Assembly (NCBI RefSeq): GCF_001976065.1
Contig: NZ_MNAH01000003.1
Span: 1 to 64,000 of the forward strand
Length of the DNA stretch: 64,000 nucleotides
From: Pseudomonas putida
Lineage (GTDB): Bacteria > Pseudomonadota > Gammaproteobacteria > Pseudomonadales > Pseudomonadaceae
Direction of reading: 5' to 3'
Shown here: one piece after another, positions 43,946-53,744 of the stretch
Layout: each line of letters begins with the position of its first letter
How positions within the stretch are numbered: position 1 is the stretch's first letter
The notes under the pieces: model-generated
Told to the model about the DNA's origin: nothing
The model's database searches: none
The model's input: the letters and a program-made list of their open reading frames with translations, nothing else
Translations under genes and position numbers: made by a program

Positions 43946-44629
43946 TCAGATAGGCGTCAGGCAACCTTCCTGCAAGTGCAGGACGCGGTCCATCTGGCGA
44001 GCCAGGTTCATGTCGTGGGTCACCACCAGGAACGCGGTGCGCATCGAGGTGCTGAGTTCCAGCATCAAGTCCTGGATGCCCTGGGCGGTGTGGGAGTCGA
44101 GGTTGCCGGTCGGCTCGTCGAGCATCACAAGGCCTGGATTGTTCACCAGGGCGCGGGCGATGGCCACACGCTGGCGCTCGCCACCGGACAATTCCGCCGG
44201 CTTGTGCTCCAGGCGATGGCCCAGCCCTACCCGCGTCAGCAACGCCGTGGCACGTTTACGCGCCTCGGGGATCGCGGTCTTGCCGATCAGCAACGGCATG
44301 CAGACGTTTTCCAGGGCGGTGAATTCCGGCAGCAGGTGGTGAAACTGGTACACGAAGCCCAGGGCGCGGTTACGCAGCAACCCGCGCTTCTTTTCGCTCA
44401 ATGCCGACAGCTCTTCGCCGTCGAGCCAGACGCTGCCCTTGGTCGGCGTATCGAGGCCGCCCAGCAGGTTGAGCAAGGTACTCTTGCCCGAGCCCGACTT
44501 GCCGACAATCGCCACACGCTCGCCCGGGTGCAACTCCAGTTGCAGGCCCGCCAACACTTCAACCGACTCCGGGCCTTCCTCGTAGGACTTGCCCAGGCTG
44601 CGGCAGCTCAAGATTGCTTTATCACTCAT
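43946..44629 (-). CDS. lolD: Lipoprotein-releasing ATP-binding protein LolD
   Basis: A 227-residue ABC ATPase of LolCDE. Walker [11 protein letters not shown]-loop [10 protein letters not shown], signature [15 protein letters not shown], Walker [13 protein letters not shown] and H-loop VVTHD are all present. The start [19 protein letters not shown] at 44629 gives the usual length (E. coli 233); an ATG at 44644 overlaps the lolC stop and is an alternative. It sits between lolC and lolE as in P. aeruginosa. Confidence 0.95.
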   Translation of the reverse strand: MSDKAILSCRSLGKSYEEGPESVEVLAGLQLELHPGERVAIVGKSGSGKSTLLNLLGGLDTPTKGSVWLDGEELSALSEKKRGLLRNRALGFVYQFHHLLPEFTALENVCMPLLIGKTAIPEARKRATALLTRVGLGHRLEHKPAELSGGERQRVAIARALVNNPGLVMLDEPTGNLDSHTAQGIQDLMLELSTSMRTAFLVVTHDMNLARQMDRVLHLQEGCLTPI

Positions 44630-44636
44630 GCCCGAC

Positions 44637-45887
44637 TCACTCATAACGTAACGCCTCCGCCGGCTGGGTGCGCGCGGCACGCCAGGCGGGATACAGGGTG
44701 GCGAGGAAACTCAGGACCAACGCCGCGCAGCAGACCATCAGGACATCCTGGCTCTGCACCTGCGACGGCAGGTAATCGATGAAATACACGTCGGCGTTGA
44801 GAAACTTGTGGCCGATCAGGCCTTCAAGCGCCGAGATGGCCGCGCTGACATTGAGCGCGGCGAAAATCCCGACCACCGCGCCGATGGCCGTGCCGACCAC
44901 GCCGATCACCGTACCCTGGACCATGAAGGTGCGCATGATCGTGCCCGGCGTGGCGCCGAGGGTACGCAGGATCGCGATGTCGCTCTTCTTGTCGTTCACC
45001 ACCATCACCAGCGTGGAAATGATGTTGAACGCAGCGACCGCGACGATCAGCAGCAACAACAGGCCGATCATGGCTTTTTCCATGCGGATCGCCTGATACA
45101 GGTTGCCGTGGGTGCGGGTCCAGTCGCGGGCGTAGAAATGGTCTTCGCCCAGCTCGCGGGCGATGCTCCACGCCGTGCGCGGAGCCTGGAACAGGTCGTC
45201 GAACTTCAGCCGCAGGCCCTGCACCTGATCCGGCTTCCAGCGATGCAACCGCGCCAGATCCTGCAGGTTGGTGACGCCCAGGTAACCATCGAGCTCGCCG
45301 GCGCCGACATGGAAAATGCCGACCACGGTAAAGCGCTTCATGCGCGGGAACATCCCGGCGGGGGTCACGGTGACTTCCGGCGCCACGAACGTCAGCTTGT
45401 CGCCCACGGCCGCACCGAGCTTGGCCGCCGCCTTGTCGCCGATGACGATACCGAACTCGCCCGGCACCAGGTCGTCAAGTTTGCCCTGGGTCATGAAGTT
45501 GTCGATGATCGACACCTGGCGTTCCTGCGCCGGGTCGATGGCATTGAGCAGGATCTTGTTGACCTTGCCGTTGTTGGTCAGCAAACCCTGCATCTGCGTG
45601 AACGGTGCTACAGCCGTCACCTGCGGGTTCTGCTTGACCTTGGCGGCCAGGCCTTGCCAATCGCTGATCGGCTCGCCGGACTCGATGGTCGCGTGGGGCA
45701 CCATGCCCAGCACACGGGTGCGCATCTCATGATCGAAGCCGTTCATGACCGACAGCACCACGATCATCACGACCACGCCGAGGGCGAGTCCGATCATCGA
45801 GGTCAGGGAAATGAATGACACAAAATGATTGCGACGCTTTGCACGGGTATAACGCGTGCCTATAAATACGAAGAGAGGTCTGAACAT
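44637..45887 (-). CDS. lolC: Lipoprotein-releasing ABC permease LolC
   Basis: A 416-residue permease paralogous to LolE, with the same architecture: an N-terminal helix ([22 protein letters not shown]), a periplasmic domain, and three C-terminal helices ([25 protein letters not shown]...). It begins [20 protein letters not shown], almost the same as LolE. It ends close to the lolD start and heads the lolC-lolD-lolE cluster; the promoter should lie in the 94 bases before the divergent PilZ gene. Confidence 0.93.
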   Translation of the reverse strand: MFRPLFVFIGTRYTRAKRRNHFVSFISLTSMIGLALGVVVMIVVLSVMNGFDHEMRTRVLGMVPHATIESGEPISDWQGLAAKVKQNPQVTAVAPFTQMQGLLTNNGKVNKILLNAIDPAQERQVSIIDNFMTQGKLDDLVPGEFGIVIGDKAAAKLGAAVGDKLTFVAPEVTVTPAGMFPRMKRFTVVGIFHVGAGELDGYLGVTNLQDLARLHRWKPDQVQGLRLKFDDLFQAPRTAWSIARELGEDHFYARDWTRTHGNLYQAIRMEKAMIGLLLLLIVAVAAFNIISTLVMVVNDKKSDIAILRTLGATPGTIMRTFMVQGTVIGVVGTAIGAVVGIFAALNVSAAISALEGLIGHKFLNADVYFIDYLPSQVQSQDVLMVCCAALVLSFLATLYPAWRAARTQPAEALRYE

Positions 45888-45981
45888 GTCGGGGCTTGTT
45901 CGGAGGGAAAAGGAACGTCCTTGTGGCGGGGGTCGATAACCAGCTTTACACTCAGACCACCGCCGCTACCATGGGTTCGCC

Positions 45982-46563
45982 ATGTCGACATTAGATGAAG
46001 AAGATCGCCGCGAATACTACCGTATCGAGGACATGATCGCACTGGAAATTCGGCCCCTGTCTGCCCTCGAAGCCGCCGGGCAGGAAGTGTTGCAGGATGC
46101 TTCCCCACTCTTCAATCTGCTCAGCGAACTGCACCTGAGCGAATTCGAGTCGCAGCACCTGCTGCGCCAGATCAGCGAGCGCGACCGCAACCTCGCGGCG
46201 TTCCTCAAATCCCAGAACAAGCGCATCGACCTGCTCAGCCAGGTGATCGCCATCACCGTGCTCGGGCAGATCGGTGAACCGCAGCCGGTGATCATCTCCG
46301 AAGGCGGCATCGACTTCCAGCACCCTTCCCCCATCGCCGCCGGTTCGCGCCTGTCGGTCAAGCTGGTGCTGATGCCCCAGGCCCTGGGCCTGTTGCTGCG
46401 CGCGCGTGTCACCCATTGCGACCGCAAGGGCGAGGGCTATGACGTCGGCACCGAGTTCGAACACCTGACCGACGCCCAGCGACAACTGTTGGCGCGCCAT
46501 ATCTTGCAAAGGCAGGCCCAGGAACGACGCCTGGCCCGCGAACTGAACGAATCAGGCATTTAA
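45982..46563 (+). CDS. PilZ-domain protein
   Basis: A 193-residue soluble protein. The N-terminal arm DRREYYRIEDMIALEIRPLS carries the RxxxR motif (REYYR) of PilZ c-di-GMP receptors. The second signature appears as IISEGGIDF, where the D/N of D/NxSxxG is isoleucine. A helical insert (FNLLSELHLSEFESQHLLRQISERDRNLAAFLKSQ) lies between these. The barrel end is DVGTEFEHLTDAQRQLLARHI. It may bind c-di-GMP weakly or not at all. A homologue stands at the same place in P. aeruginosa (PA2989). Confidence 0.85.
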   Translation: MSTLDEEDRREYYRIEDMIALEIRPLSALEAAGQEVLQDASPLFNLLSELHLSEFESQHLLRQISERDRNLAAFLKSQNKRIDLLSQVIAITVLGQIGEPQPVIISEGGIDFQHPSPIAAGSRLSVKLVLMPQALGLLLRARVTHCDRKGEGYDVGTEFEHLTDAQRQLLARHILQRQAQERRLARELNESGI

Positions 46564-46577
46564 ATCAAGGAATAATC

Positions 46578-47300
46578 GTGACCCTCATCTACGGCCACCG
46601 CGGCGCCAAGGGCGAAGCACCGGAAAATACCCTGACCAGCTTTCAGGAATGTCTCAAGCACGGCGTGCGCCGTTGTGAACTGGACCTGCACCTGTCCATG
46701 GACGGCGAGCTGATGGTCATCCACGATCCGACGCTCAAGCGCACCACCGACCGGCGCGGCAAGGTGGTCGAGCACACCGCCGCGGAGCTGGTGACCTACG
46801 ACGCACGCAAGGGTGGCCCGGGCTGGATCAAGCCGTGCCCGATTCCGACCCTGGAAGAGCTGTTCGAGAAATGCGACTTCGAGCACTGGCAGCTGGAGGT
46901 CAAGAGCGCTTCACGCACCCGCGCCGCCACGACGGTGCTGGCGATTCGTGAAATGGCCCAGCGTCATGGCCTGCTGGACAGGATCACGATCACCTCGAGT
47001 TCGCGGGAAGTACTGAAAGCGGCCCTGGACCTGGTGCCGGACGTGTCCCGCGGCCTGGTGGCCGAATACGCCTGGCTCGACCCATTGAAGGTCGCGCAAG
47101 GCTACGGCTGCGAGATCCTGGCGCTGAACTGGACCCTGTGTACGCCGGAACGCCTGCAGAAGGCGCAGCGCCAGGGGCTGCATGTGTCGGTGTGGACAGT
47201 CAACGAACCCGCGCTGATGCGCAGGCTCGCTGATTTCGGCGTTGACAGCCTGATTACAGACTTTCCCGGTTTGGCCACCGCCACGCTCGAGAATTGCTGA
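46578..47300 (+). CDS. Glycerophosphodiester phosphodiesterase
   Basis: A 240-residue GDPD-family enzyme that splits glycerophosphodiesters to glycerol-3-phosphate and an alcohol. The catalytic pair lies in YGHRGAKGEAPENT (histidine) and ELDLHLSMDGELMVIHDPTL (E, D, H). The barrel closes with VSVWTVNEPALMRRLADFGVDSLITDFP. No signal peptide is present, so it is cytoplasmic like UgpQ. The GTG at 46578 (AAGGAATAATC upstream) gives the family start. It lies 14 bases after the PilZ gene, likely the same operon. Confidence 0.92.
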   Translation: MTLIYGHRGAKGEAPENTLTSFQECLKHGVRRCELDLHLSMDGELMVIHDPTLKRTTDRRGKVVEHTAAELVTYDARKGGPGWIKPCPIPTLEELFEKCDFEHWQLEVKSASRTRAATTVLAIREMAQRHGLLDRITITSSSREVLKAALDLVPDVSRGLVAEYAWLDPLKVAQGYGCEILALNWTLCTPERLQKAQRQGLHVSVWTVNEPALMRRLADFGVDSLITDFPGLATATLENC

Positions 47301-47311
47301 AATCGGTCTCC

Positions 47312-47336
47312 CCGGCCGGCTCAGGCCACCGGCCGG
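47312..47336. terminator. GC-rich hairpin between gdpD and sth
   Basis: CCGGCCGG repeats in inverted form around nine bases. There is no clear T-run, so termination is uncertain. Confidence 0.45.
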
Positions 47337-47342
47337 AGCCGC

Positions 47343-48737
47343 TCAAAAAAGCCGGTTGAGGCCGTCGTACGCGGCGACCCGATAGGCTTCGGCCATGGTC
47401 GGGTAGTTGAACGTGGTGTTGACGAAGTACTTCAAGGTGTTCAGCTCACCCGGCTGGTTCATGATCGCCTGGCCGATGTGCACGATCTCCGATGCCTGGT
47501 AGCCGAAGCAGTGAACGCCCAGCACTTCCAGGGTTTCACGGTGGAACAGGATCTTCAGCATGCCTTGTGGCTCGCCGGCGATCTGCGCCCGGGCCATGCT
47601 CTTGAAGAACGCCTTGCCCACTTCATACGGCACCTTGGCCTGGGTCAGCTCCTGCTCGTTCTTGCCGATCGAACTGATCTCGGGGATGGTGTAGATCCCG
47701 GTCGGTACGTCGTTGACGAAACGCCAGCTGCCGTTGTCGACAATGCTGCCAGCGGCCGAACGGCCCTGGTCGTGGGCGGCACTGGCCAGGCTCGGCCAGC
47801 CGATCACGTCGCCGGCGCCGTAGATGTTCTGGATGGCAGTGCGGTACGCCTCGTCGACTTCGATCTGGCCACGGCTATTGACCTTAACGCCGATGTTTTC
47901 CAGGCCCAGCTGATCGGTGTTGCCGGTACGGCCGTTACACCAGAGCAAGGCGTCGGCCTTGATCTTCTTGCCGGACTTGAGGTGCAGGATCACGCCGTTG
48001 TCCACGCCTTCGACGCGGTCGTACTCTTCGTTGTGGCGAACCGTGATGTTGTTGTTGCTGAAGTGGTAGCTCAGGGCCTGGGAAATTTCCGAGTCGAGGA
48101 AGCTCAGCAACTGACCGCGGTTGTCCACCAGCTCGACCAGAACACCCAGGCCGCTGAAGATCGAGGCGTATTCGCAACCGATCACGCCAGCGCCATAAAC
48201 GATGAGTTTACGCGGGGTGTGGCCGAGGCTGAGGATGGTGTCGCTATCGTAGATACGCGGGTGGTGGAAATCGATGTCCGCCGGGCGATAAGGGCGCGAA
48301 CCGGTGGCGATGATGATGTGCTTGGCCACCAGCTTTTCCACCACGCCATTGGCGCAGACCACTTCGATGGTTTGCTCGTCGGCGAAACTGCCGGTGCCGA
48401 AGAACACGTCGACGCGGTTACGGGCGTAGTAGCCGGTGCGCGAGGCCACTTGCTTGGAGATCACTTTTTCCGCGCTTTTCAACACGTCCGGGAAGGAAAA
48501 CCAGCGCGGCTCACCAATGGCCCGGAACATCGGGTTGGTGTTGAACTGCATGATCTGCCGGACCGAGTGACGCAGTGCCTTGGACGGGATGGTGCCCAAG
48601 TGAGTGCAGTTGCCGCCGACCTGGCGACGGCTATCGACCATCGCCACCTTGCGCCCTGCCTTGGCGGCGTTCATTGCCGCGCCTTCCCCCGCCGGGCCGG
48701 AACCCAACACCACCACGTCGTAGTTGTAGACAGCCAT
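47343..48737 (-). CDS. sthA: Soluble pyridine nucleotide transhydrogenase
   Basis: A 464-residue flavoprotein that exchanges reducing equivalents between NADPH and NAD. It is of the disulfide-reductase fold: FAD motif [21 protein letters not shown], single cysteine in [16 protein letters not shown] in place of the redox CXXXXC, NAD motif [20 protein letters not shown], and the C-terminal dimer domain ([18 protein letters not shown]). GAGGAGTACGC precedes the ATG. The 207 bases upstream hold no gene. Neighbouring gdpD/pilZ match P. aeruginosa order (sth is PA2991). Confidence 0.96.
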   Translation of the reverse strand: MAVYNYDVVVLGSGPAGEGAAMNAAKAGRKVAMVDSRRQVGGNCTHLGTIPSKALRHSVRQIMQFNTNPMFRAIGEPRWFSFPDVLKSAEKVISKQVASRTGYYARNRVDVFFGTGSFADEQTIEVVCANGVVEKLVAKHIIIATGSRPYRPADIDFHHPRIYDSDTILSLGHTPRKLIVYGAGVIGCEYASIFSGLGVLVELVDNRGQLLSFLDSEISQALSYHFSNNNITVRHNEEYDRVEGVDNGVILHLKSGKKIKADALLWCNGRTGNTDQLGLENIGVKVNSRGQIEVDEAYRTAIQNIYGAGDVIGWPSLASAAHDQGRSAAGSIVDNGSWRFVNDVPTGIYTIPEISSIGKNEQELTQAKVPYEVGKAFFKSMARAQIAGEPQGMLKILFHRETLEVLGVHCFGYQASEIVHIGQAIMNQPGELNTLKYFVNTTFNYPTMAEAYRVAAYDGLNRLF

Positions 48738-48944
48738 GCGTACTCCTCAGAACAGGCCGTGGCGCCAACGGCACCTGCGGCTAAATCACGCCAATCTGTG
48801 GCATGAAGGAACAATTTGGGGCCCATGCAGAACCCGGACACAGTCTATAGAAGCGTCAACGCCGCGCACATTAACCCTTGGTCGCGTCGTAGGCTAGTTT
48901 TGCCTGCACTACAACGCCAGGTTTCAATGCCCGGATCACCGCAA

Positions 48945-49982
48945 TCATTCGGTTTTTTCGCCACTCAAGCGGGCAAAAGCGTGACTGCTTCGTGTGACGA
49001 AACCTGAATCGACCCGCATCACAAAAAATGCGCCGATGTCGTGTTTTTCTGCGTAGTCCCAACCCCGCTCCGGGCCGAGAATCAGCAACAGCGTCGATAA
49101 GCCATCGGCCATCAGCGCTGAAGGATGAATCACTGTGACTGACGCCAGGTTGTGTGAGACCGGTGTACCGGTGCGGGCATCAAGGGTGTGGGAAAAACGC
49201 CGGCCGCCCTGTACGAAATAATTTCTATAGTCGCCGGACGTCGACAAGCCATAGCCGTCGACGGCAATGATGCGCTCGCTCACTTGTTGATCGTCGCGGG
49301 GTTCTTCCAGGGCGATGCGCCACGGCGAGCCGTCGAGTTTCCTGCCTGCCGCCTTGAGTTCGCCGGTGGCTTCGGCGAGGTAGTCGTGGATGCCCAGGGC
49401 CTCGAGCTTCGCGGCAATGGTGTCCACCGCATAGCCGGCCGCGAGGCTGTTGAAGTCGACCTCGACGGCGGCGTCCTTGCACAGCCGGTCGCCATCGATG
49501 CGCAGATGATCGTGACCGACACTTCGGCGCGCCTCGGCCAACGCTTGGGTCGTAGGGATTTTTTCTTCGCGGGCTTGGGGGCCGAAACCCCAGAGGTTGA
49601 GCAGCGGTTCGACCGTCAGATCGAAGGCGCCGTCGCTTTGCACGGACAGCTGCTCGCCGATGCGGACCAATTCGAGGATCGGAGCGGGCATGGCCAGACA
49701 GTTATTGGCGGGCAAAGCATTGAAGCGCTCGGTGTCCGAGTCGCTGCGGTAGGTCGACAGTTGCCGGTCGACTTCAGCGAGGATTTTTTCGACCTGTATC
49801 CGGACCTCGGCCGGGGCGGGAACTCCGGCACGGCGCACGTACTGGATCGAATAGGTGCTGCCCATGGTTGGCCCACCGAAGCTTTCCATGGATTCGCCAG
49901 TGCCGCAGGCGGACAAGGTGCCCATCAACCCAAAGACAACGGCCTGCCATCTGTTCAACAAGTCCCCCACTCCCCACGGCAT
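48945..49982 (-). CDS. apbE: ApbE-type FAD:protein FMN transferase
   Basis: About 345 residues. ApbE attaches FMN to a threonine/serine of target proteins such as the NqrB/NqrC subunits of the sodium pump or NosR/RnfG. The flavin site reads GPTMGSTYSIQY and DFNSLAAGYAVD, and the family motif DGYGLSTSGDYRNYF is complete, as is FSHTLDARTG. A lipobox (GTLSACG) makes it a periplasm-facing lipoprotein. Start is uncertain: ATG 49982 has AGGAA next to it; a TTG at 49961 or ATG at 50009 are alternatives. No nqr or nos genes are in the window, although I recall nqr beside apbE in P. aeruginosa. Confidence 0.9.
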   Translation of the reverse strand: MPWGVGDLLNRWQAVVFGLMGTLSACGTGESMESFGGPTMGSTYSIQYVRRAGVPAPAEVRIQVEKILAEVDRQLSTYRSDSDTERFNALPANNCLAMPAPILELVRIGEQLSVQSDGAFDLTVEPLLNLWGFGPQAREEKIPTTQALAEARRSVGHDHLRIDGDRLCKDAAVEVDFNSLAAGYAVDTIAAKLEALGIHDYLAEATGELKAAGRKLDGSPWRIALEEPRDDQQVSERIIAVDGYGLSTSGDYRNYFVQGGRRFSHTLDARTGTPVSHNLASVTVIHPSALMADGLSTLLLILGPERGWDYAEKHDIGAFFVMRVDSGFVTRSSHAFARLSGEKTE

Positions 49983-50021
49983 TTCCTGACCCAACGCCAA
50001 GGTGGTCATTATGCGATAGAA

Positions 50022-50113
50022 CTGTGGGAGCGGGCTTGCTCGCGAAGGCGTAGTGTCAGTCACCGATGATGTTGCCTGACACTACGCCTTCGCGAGCAAG
50101 CCCGCTCCCACAG
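50022..50113. repeat. REPIN with long perfect arms
   Basis: Arms of about 39 bases, CTGTGGGAGCGGGCTTGCTC onward, with inner part GCGTAGTGTCAG pairing with CTGACACTACGC. It is nearly the same element as 33558-33649, with C-G replaced by A-T at one stem position. It separates apbE and the exopolysaccharide operon. Confidence 0.93.
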
Positions 50114-50143
50114 TGGATTGTGGTGTGAGTGAACTTGTGTGGT

Positions 50144-51583
50144 TCAACGATCCGCCATCTTCAACGACTGGCTCCACCCTCCTCCCAACGCCTTGTACAA
50201 CGTCACCTGATTGATCTCCCGCGCCAACTCCAGCTGTGCCCATTTCTGCTGCGCATCGAACAACGAGCGCTGCGCATCCATGGTGGAAAAATAGCTGTCG
50301 AGCCCCGACTCGAAGCGCAGGCGCGACTGCCGGTAGGCTTCCTGATAGTCCCCCACCAGTTTTTTCTGGTACTCGACCTGGGTGAGCATTTCCTGCCGCG
50401 CATTCAGGGCATCGGCCGCTTCGCGAAAAGCGTTCTGCACCGTGGCTTCATAGGCCGCCGCCTGGCCGTCGAAACGGGCGCGACTGGCATCCACCTGCGC
50501 CCGCCGCGCGCCACCGTCGATCAAGGGCAGCGAACCGGCCAGCGCCAGCGACCAGAATTGCGCCGGGCCCGTGAGCAATTGGGAGAATTCCCCGGTCAGG
50601 CTGCCCAGGGCCGAGGTCAGGGAAAAGGTCGGGAAGTACGCCGTGCGTGCCGCGCCGATATCCGCGTTGGCGGCACGCAACTGCGCCTCGGCAGACATGA
50701 TGTCGGGCCGCCGCTCGACCAGCGCCGAAGGCAAACCCGCCGGCACGTCCAGCGTCGCCATCTGCTCACCCAGCGCGCCGGTCGGCAGCAACCCCACCGG
50801 CACCGGCTGCCCCACCAACACCCGCAGCGCATTGGTGTTCTGCGCCACTTGCATGCGATAGGTATTGACCTGCACCGCCGCCGTATTGGTTTGCGCATCC
50901 GCCTGGTGGACATCGATCCGCGCACTGGAACCGAGGTTATAACTCTTGCGCAACAGCTGCCCGTAACGGTCCTGGGATTGCCAGGTGGTCTGCGCCAGGT
51001 CGAGCAAATGCTGGTTGGCCTTGAGGCTCAGCCAGGTGCTGGCGACTTCACCGATCAGCGCCAGCCGCGCCGCCTGGTAATCCGCCTCGGACGCTTCGAA
51101 CCGCGCCCCGGCGGCATTGCGCTGGCTGCGGATACGCCCGAACAGGTCCAGCTCGTAGGAGGTAAAACCCGCCGTTGCCTGATACGTATTGGCGATGCTG
51201 CCAGCGGTGTCGCCGCCCCCAGGCGTGCGCACCAATGGCGGTAACTTGCTGCGACCGGCGTAAGTGTCGATGCCAATGGTAGGAAAAAGCCCCGAGCGCG
51301 CACTGTCATACCCGGCCCGCGCCTCTTCGACACTGGCCGCGAACTGGCGCAGGCTGCGATTGTTGGCCAGGGCCATGTCGATCAACTGGCGCAGGCGCTC
51401 GTCGACCACAAAACCGCGCCAGTCCTTATCGAACGCCTGCTTGCCGTTGCAACATTCACCGGCGGCATTGGCTGGCCATTGCTGGTCGATGGGTGCTTCG
51501 GGTTTCTCGTAGGTCGGTTCCAGCGAACAACCGCCGAGCAAAAACAAGGTCATGAAACATGAAGTGGGCAAGCAACTGTTCAT
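50144..51583 (-). CDS. NodT/OprM-family outer-membrane efflux lipoprotein
   Basis: A 479-residue TolC-fold outer-membrane channel. MNSCLPTSCFMTLFLLGGCSLEPTYEKP gives a lipobox (cysteine 19), typical of the NodT/OprM group. Two repeats of the coiled-coil barrel follow: FAASVEEARAGYDSARSGLFPTIG in the first half, LRAANADIGAARTAYFPTFSLTSALGSL and the C-terminal FREAADALNARQEML. It starts nine bases after the glycosyltransferase stop in the same operon, so it probably forms the outer-membrane exit for the operon's product, in place of AlgE or BcsC. A GTG at 51592 is an alternative start. Confidence 0.9.
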   Translation of the reverse strand: MNSCLPTSCFMTLFLLGGCSLEPTYEKPEAPIDQQWPANAAGECCNGKQAFDKDWRGFVVDERLRQLIDMALANNRSLRQFAASVEEARAGYDSARSGLFPTIGIDTYAGRSKLPPLVRTPGGGDTAGSIANTYQATAGFTSYELDLFGRIRSQRNAAGARFEASEADYQAARLALIGEVASTWLSLKANQHLLDLAQTTWQSQDRYGQLLRKSYNLGSSARIDVHQADAQTNTAAVQVNTYRMQVAQNTNALRVLVGQPVPVGLLPTGALGEQMATLDVPAGLPSALVERRPDIMSAEAQLRAANADIGAARTAYFPTFSLTSALGSLTGEFSQLLTGPAQFWSLALAGSLPLIDGGARRAQVDASRARFDGQAAAYEATVQNAFREAADALNARQEMLTQVEYQKKLVGDYQEAYRQSRLRFESGLDSYFSTMDAQRSLFDAQQKWAQLELAREINQVTLYKALGGGWSQSLKMADR

Positions 51584-51592
51584 GGCGCGCAC

Positions 51593-53743
51593 CTAGAAAC
51601 GTTGGCCGAGCAAAGCTCGCAAGGGGGAAAGAAGCAACGACCACAGGCCCGTCCGGCCGACACTGATGTGCGGCAGCGCCTGCTTACGCGAACGCACACT
51701 GATGGGCCGCCACCGCGGTGCAGGGACATAGGTCGGTGCCCTGGCCGGCTTGGCGACACGCGGCGCCAGGCGTTTTTCGCCGATCAACGAGCGCTGCAGC
51801 AAGGTGCCGAAGGCCTGTGCCGGTTGCGCCTTGCTGACCACGTTGATCGTGGCGTCACTGAACAGCCGGGCGATCAGTTGCCGCCGCAACCCTTCGTCGA
51901 GGTCGGCAAACCTCAGGCCCAATTGGTCCGCGCCGTGATTGCGCATGACTTCAACGTCGAGCCAGCCCAGCTTGTCGACCCATATCTGGCCACACAGGCC
52001 TGGCTTGATCGAGGACGCGAAGGCGCAGTTCAGCGACGCGCCGCTGAGGGAAATATCCACCAGGCGGCCCGCCAGGACCTTGCCACCAAAACGAAAACCG
52101 GTGGGTTTGTCGAACGGAAAACGCTCTTCGCCATGCAAGCGCGGCCGGTCGACACAGGCCACCAGGGTCGCCAGGTTGTACACCAGCGCGACCACCGTCC
52201 AGCACAGGTTGAACAGCATGTTGCCGTCGAACGCGGCGGCGGTGCTGATGGCGACGTAGGCGCCGAACTGGGACAGCAGGGTCAGGGCCAGGAAGAAGCC
52301 GAACAGCTTCCAGTGAACCATGGTTTTCGTCCGGTCCAGGCCCTTGGCGGTGACCTTGAACGGCCTGCCGAACGGACGAAGCATGGCGCTGGCGATGGTC
52401 GCCGTGACCGCCAGCGAGGCCACGATCTGCGTGACCTCGGTGAAGATTGGCAAGGTTCGCCGGTCCGTCACCCAGGTCCCGTAGCCCCAGAAGGCAATCA
52501 GCGCCGGCATGCCGAACGCCAGGAAATCCACCGGATTGGCGTAGAACCCGGCGATGCCGAAGTACCAATACAGCACCGGCGACACCAGCATCATCAAAAT
52601 GAACGGCTTGGAAAACCAGTGCATCAGCCCATGGATATAGTGCAGCCGGTCATTGAGCGTGTAGCCGCTGCCGCGCAACGGGCCTTCCTTGAGCAGCGCC
52701 ACCTGGATCGTGCCCAGGCACCAGCGCCCGCGCTGATTGATGTACTCGGTCAAGCCTTCGGCAGACAAGCCAATGGACAGGCGCTCGTTCAACCAGCGGG
52801 TGACGTAGCCTTTCTGCAGCAACCGGTAGGTTGTGTAGATGTCTTCGCAGACCGAACCTGTAGGAAAACCACCGATGTCGGTAATCAAATCGCGTCGCAC
52901 CACGAAGGACGTACCGACACAAAACGCCGCATCCCAACCATCCTTGGCTGGCTGGAACACATCGAAGAACACCCGCTGCTCATCCACCCAGCAGGCTGAA
53001 GTGCCGAGGTTGTGCTGGATCGGATCGGGGTTGTAGTAGAACTGCGGCGTCTGCACCAGGCCGACCCTGGGGTCGTCGAACAGCCCCAGGGTGCGCAAGA
53101 GGATTGGCTGCTGCGGTGCAAAGTCGGCGTCGAGCACCAGGATGTACGGCGCATTGCTGAGGGCCGCCGACTGGCGCAGACCGTTGTTCAGGTTGCCCGC
53201 CTTGGCGTGGGAGTTGTCGGGGCGCCGCGCGTACTGCACCCCCATCTCGGCGCAGTAGTCACGCAACCAGTCGCGCCGGGTGTCGTCGAGTACCCAAATG
53301 GTGAAGTTCGGGTAGTCGATGGCCTGGGCGGCAATAATGGTTTTTTCGAGGATTTCCAGGCCTTCGTTGTAGGTGGCGATGAAGATATCCACCGCCGGCA
53401 CCGCGTTGCCTTGCTGGCGCAGGCGGCGTTCGCCGGCATCGGCGGCTTTGTGGTGATCGGTGCGACAGAGCATCACGACGATGGAAAACAGCGTGTACCC
53501 AATCGCCAGCATCTCGAAGAACAGGAAGGTGTAGGCCCAGACCGTGGCGAATCCGGAATGACCGTCGGGCAAAGTGTCGCGAATCCGCCAGGCCGCATAA
53601 TTGATCAGCAGGAAGGCGGTGATGGCACCGAAACCGACCCGCGCGGCCCATTGATCACGGTGGGTCAGGCAGGTGAACAGAATCACCGCCGCCAGGGTCC
53701 AGACATTGATTTGCAGCAGTTGCAGCGAGTCCAGTGCCTGCAT
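51593..53743 (-). CDS. BcsA-like processive glycosyltransferase with PilZ-like domain
   Basis: A 716-residue inner-membrane GT2 synthase. The N-terminal helices, catalytic domain and about 8 membrane helices resemble cellulose synthase. Catalytic motifs are DDTRRDW (D), LDADF (DxD), CEDIYTTYRL (ED) and QRGRW (QxxRW), so activity is expected. From about residue 560 the C-terminal domain is PilZ-like: HGEERFPFDKPTGF and DISLSGASL. The second c-di-GMP motif (D-x-S-x-x-G) is present, but the first, RxxxR, reads HGEER. The tail ends with 80 Arg/Pro-rich residues. It overlaps neither neighbour; the hydrolase stop is one base upstream. The polysaccharide is unknown. ATG 53743. Confidence 0.9.
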   Translation of the reverse strand: MQALDSLQLLQINVWTLAAVILFTCLTHRDQWAARVGFGAITAFLLINYAAWRIRDTLPDGHSGFATVWAYTFLFFEMLAIGYTLFSIVVMLCRTDHHKAADAGERRLRQQGNAVPAVDIFIATYNEGLEILEKTIIAAQAIDYPNFTIWVLDDTRRDWLRDYCAEMGVQYARRPDNSHAKAGNLNNGLRQSAALSNAPYILVLDADFAPQQPILLRTLGLFDDPRVGLVQTPQFYYNPDPIQHNLGTSACWVDEQRVFFDVFQPAKDGWDAAFCVGTSFVVRRDLITDIGGFPTGSVCEDIYTTYRLLQKGYVTRWLNERLSIGLSAEGLTEYINQRGRWCLGTIQVALLKEGPLRGSGYTLNDRLHYIHGLMHWFSKPFILMMLVSPVLYWYFGIAGFYANPVDFLAFGMPALIAFWGYGTWVTDRRTLPIFTEVTQIVASLAVTATIASAMLRPFGRPFKVTAKGLDRTKTMVHWKLFGFFLALTLLSQFGAYVAISTAAAFDGNMLFNLCWTVVALVYNLATLVACVDRPRLHGEERFPFDKPTGFRFGGKVLAGRLVDISLSGASLNCAFASSIKPGLCGQIWVDKLGWLDVEVMRNHGADQLGLRFADLDEGLRRQLIARLFSDATINVVSKAQPAQAFGTLLQRSLIGEKRLAPRVAKPARAPTYVPAPRWRPISVRSRKQALPHISVGRTGLWSLLLSPLRALLGQRF

Positions 53744-53744
53744 G

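Noticed and set aside
47478..48806. 442-codon open frame antisense to sthA
   Set aside because: Shadow of a full-length transhydrogenase gene.
48816..49007. 63-codon plus-strand frame before apbE's end
   Set aside because: It overlaps the 3' end of apbE antisense and has no start signal or similarity.
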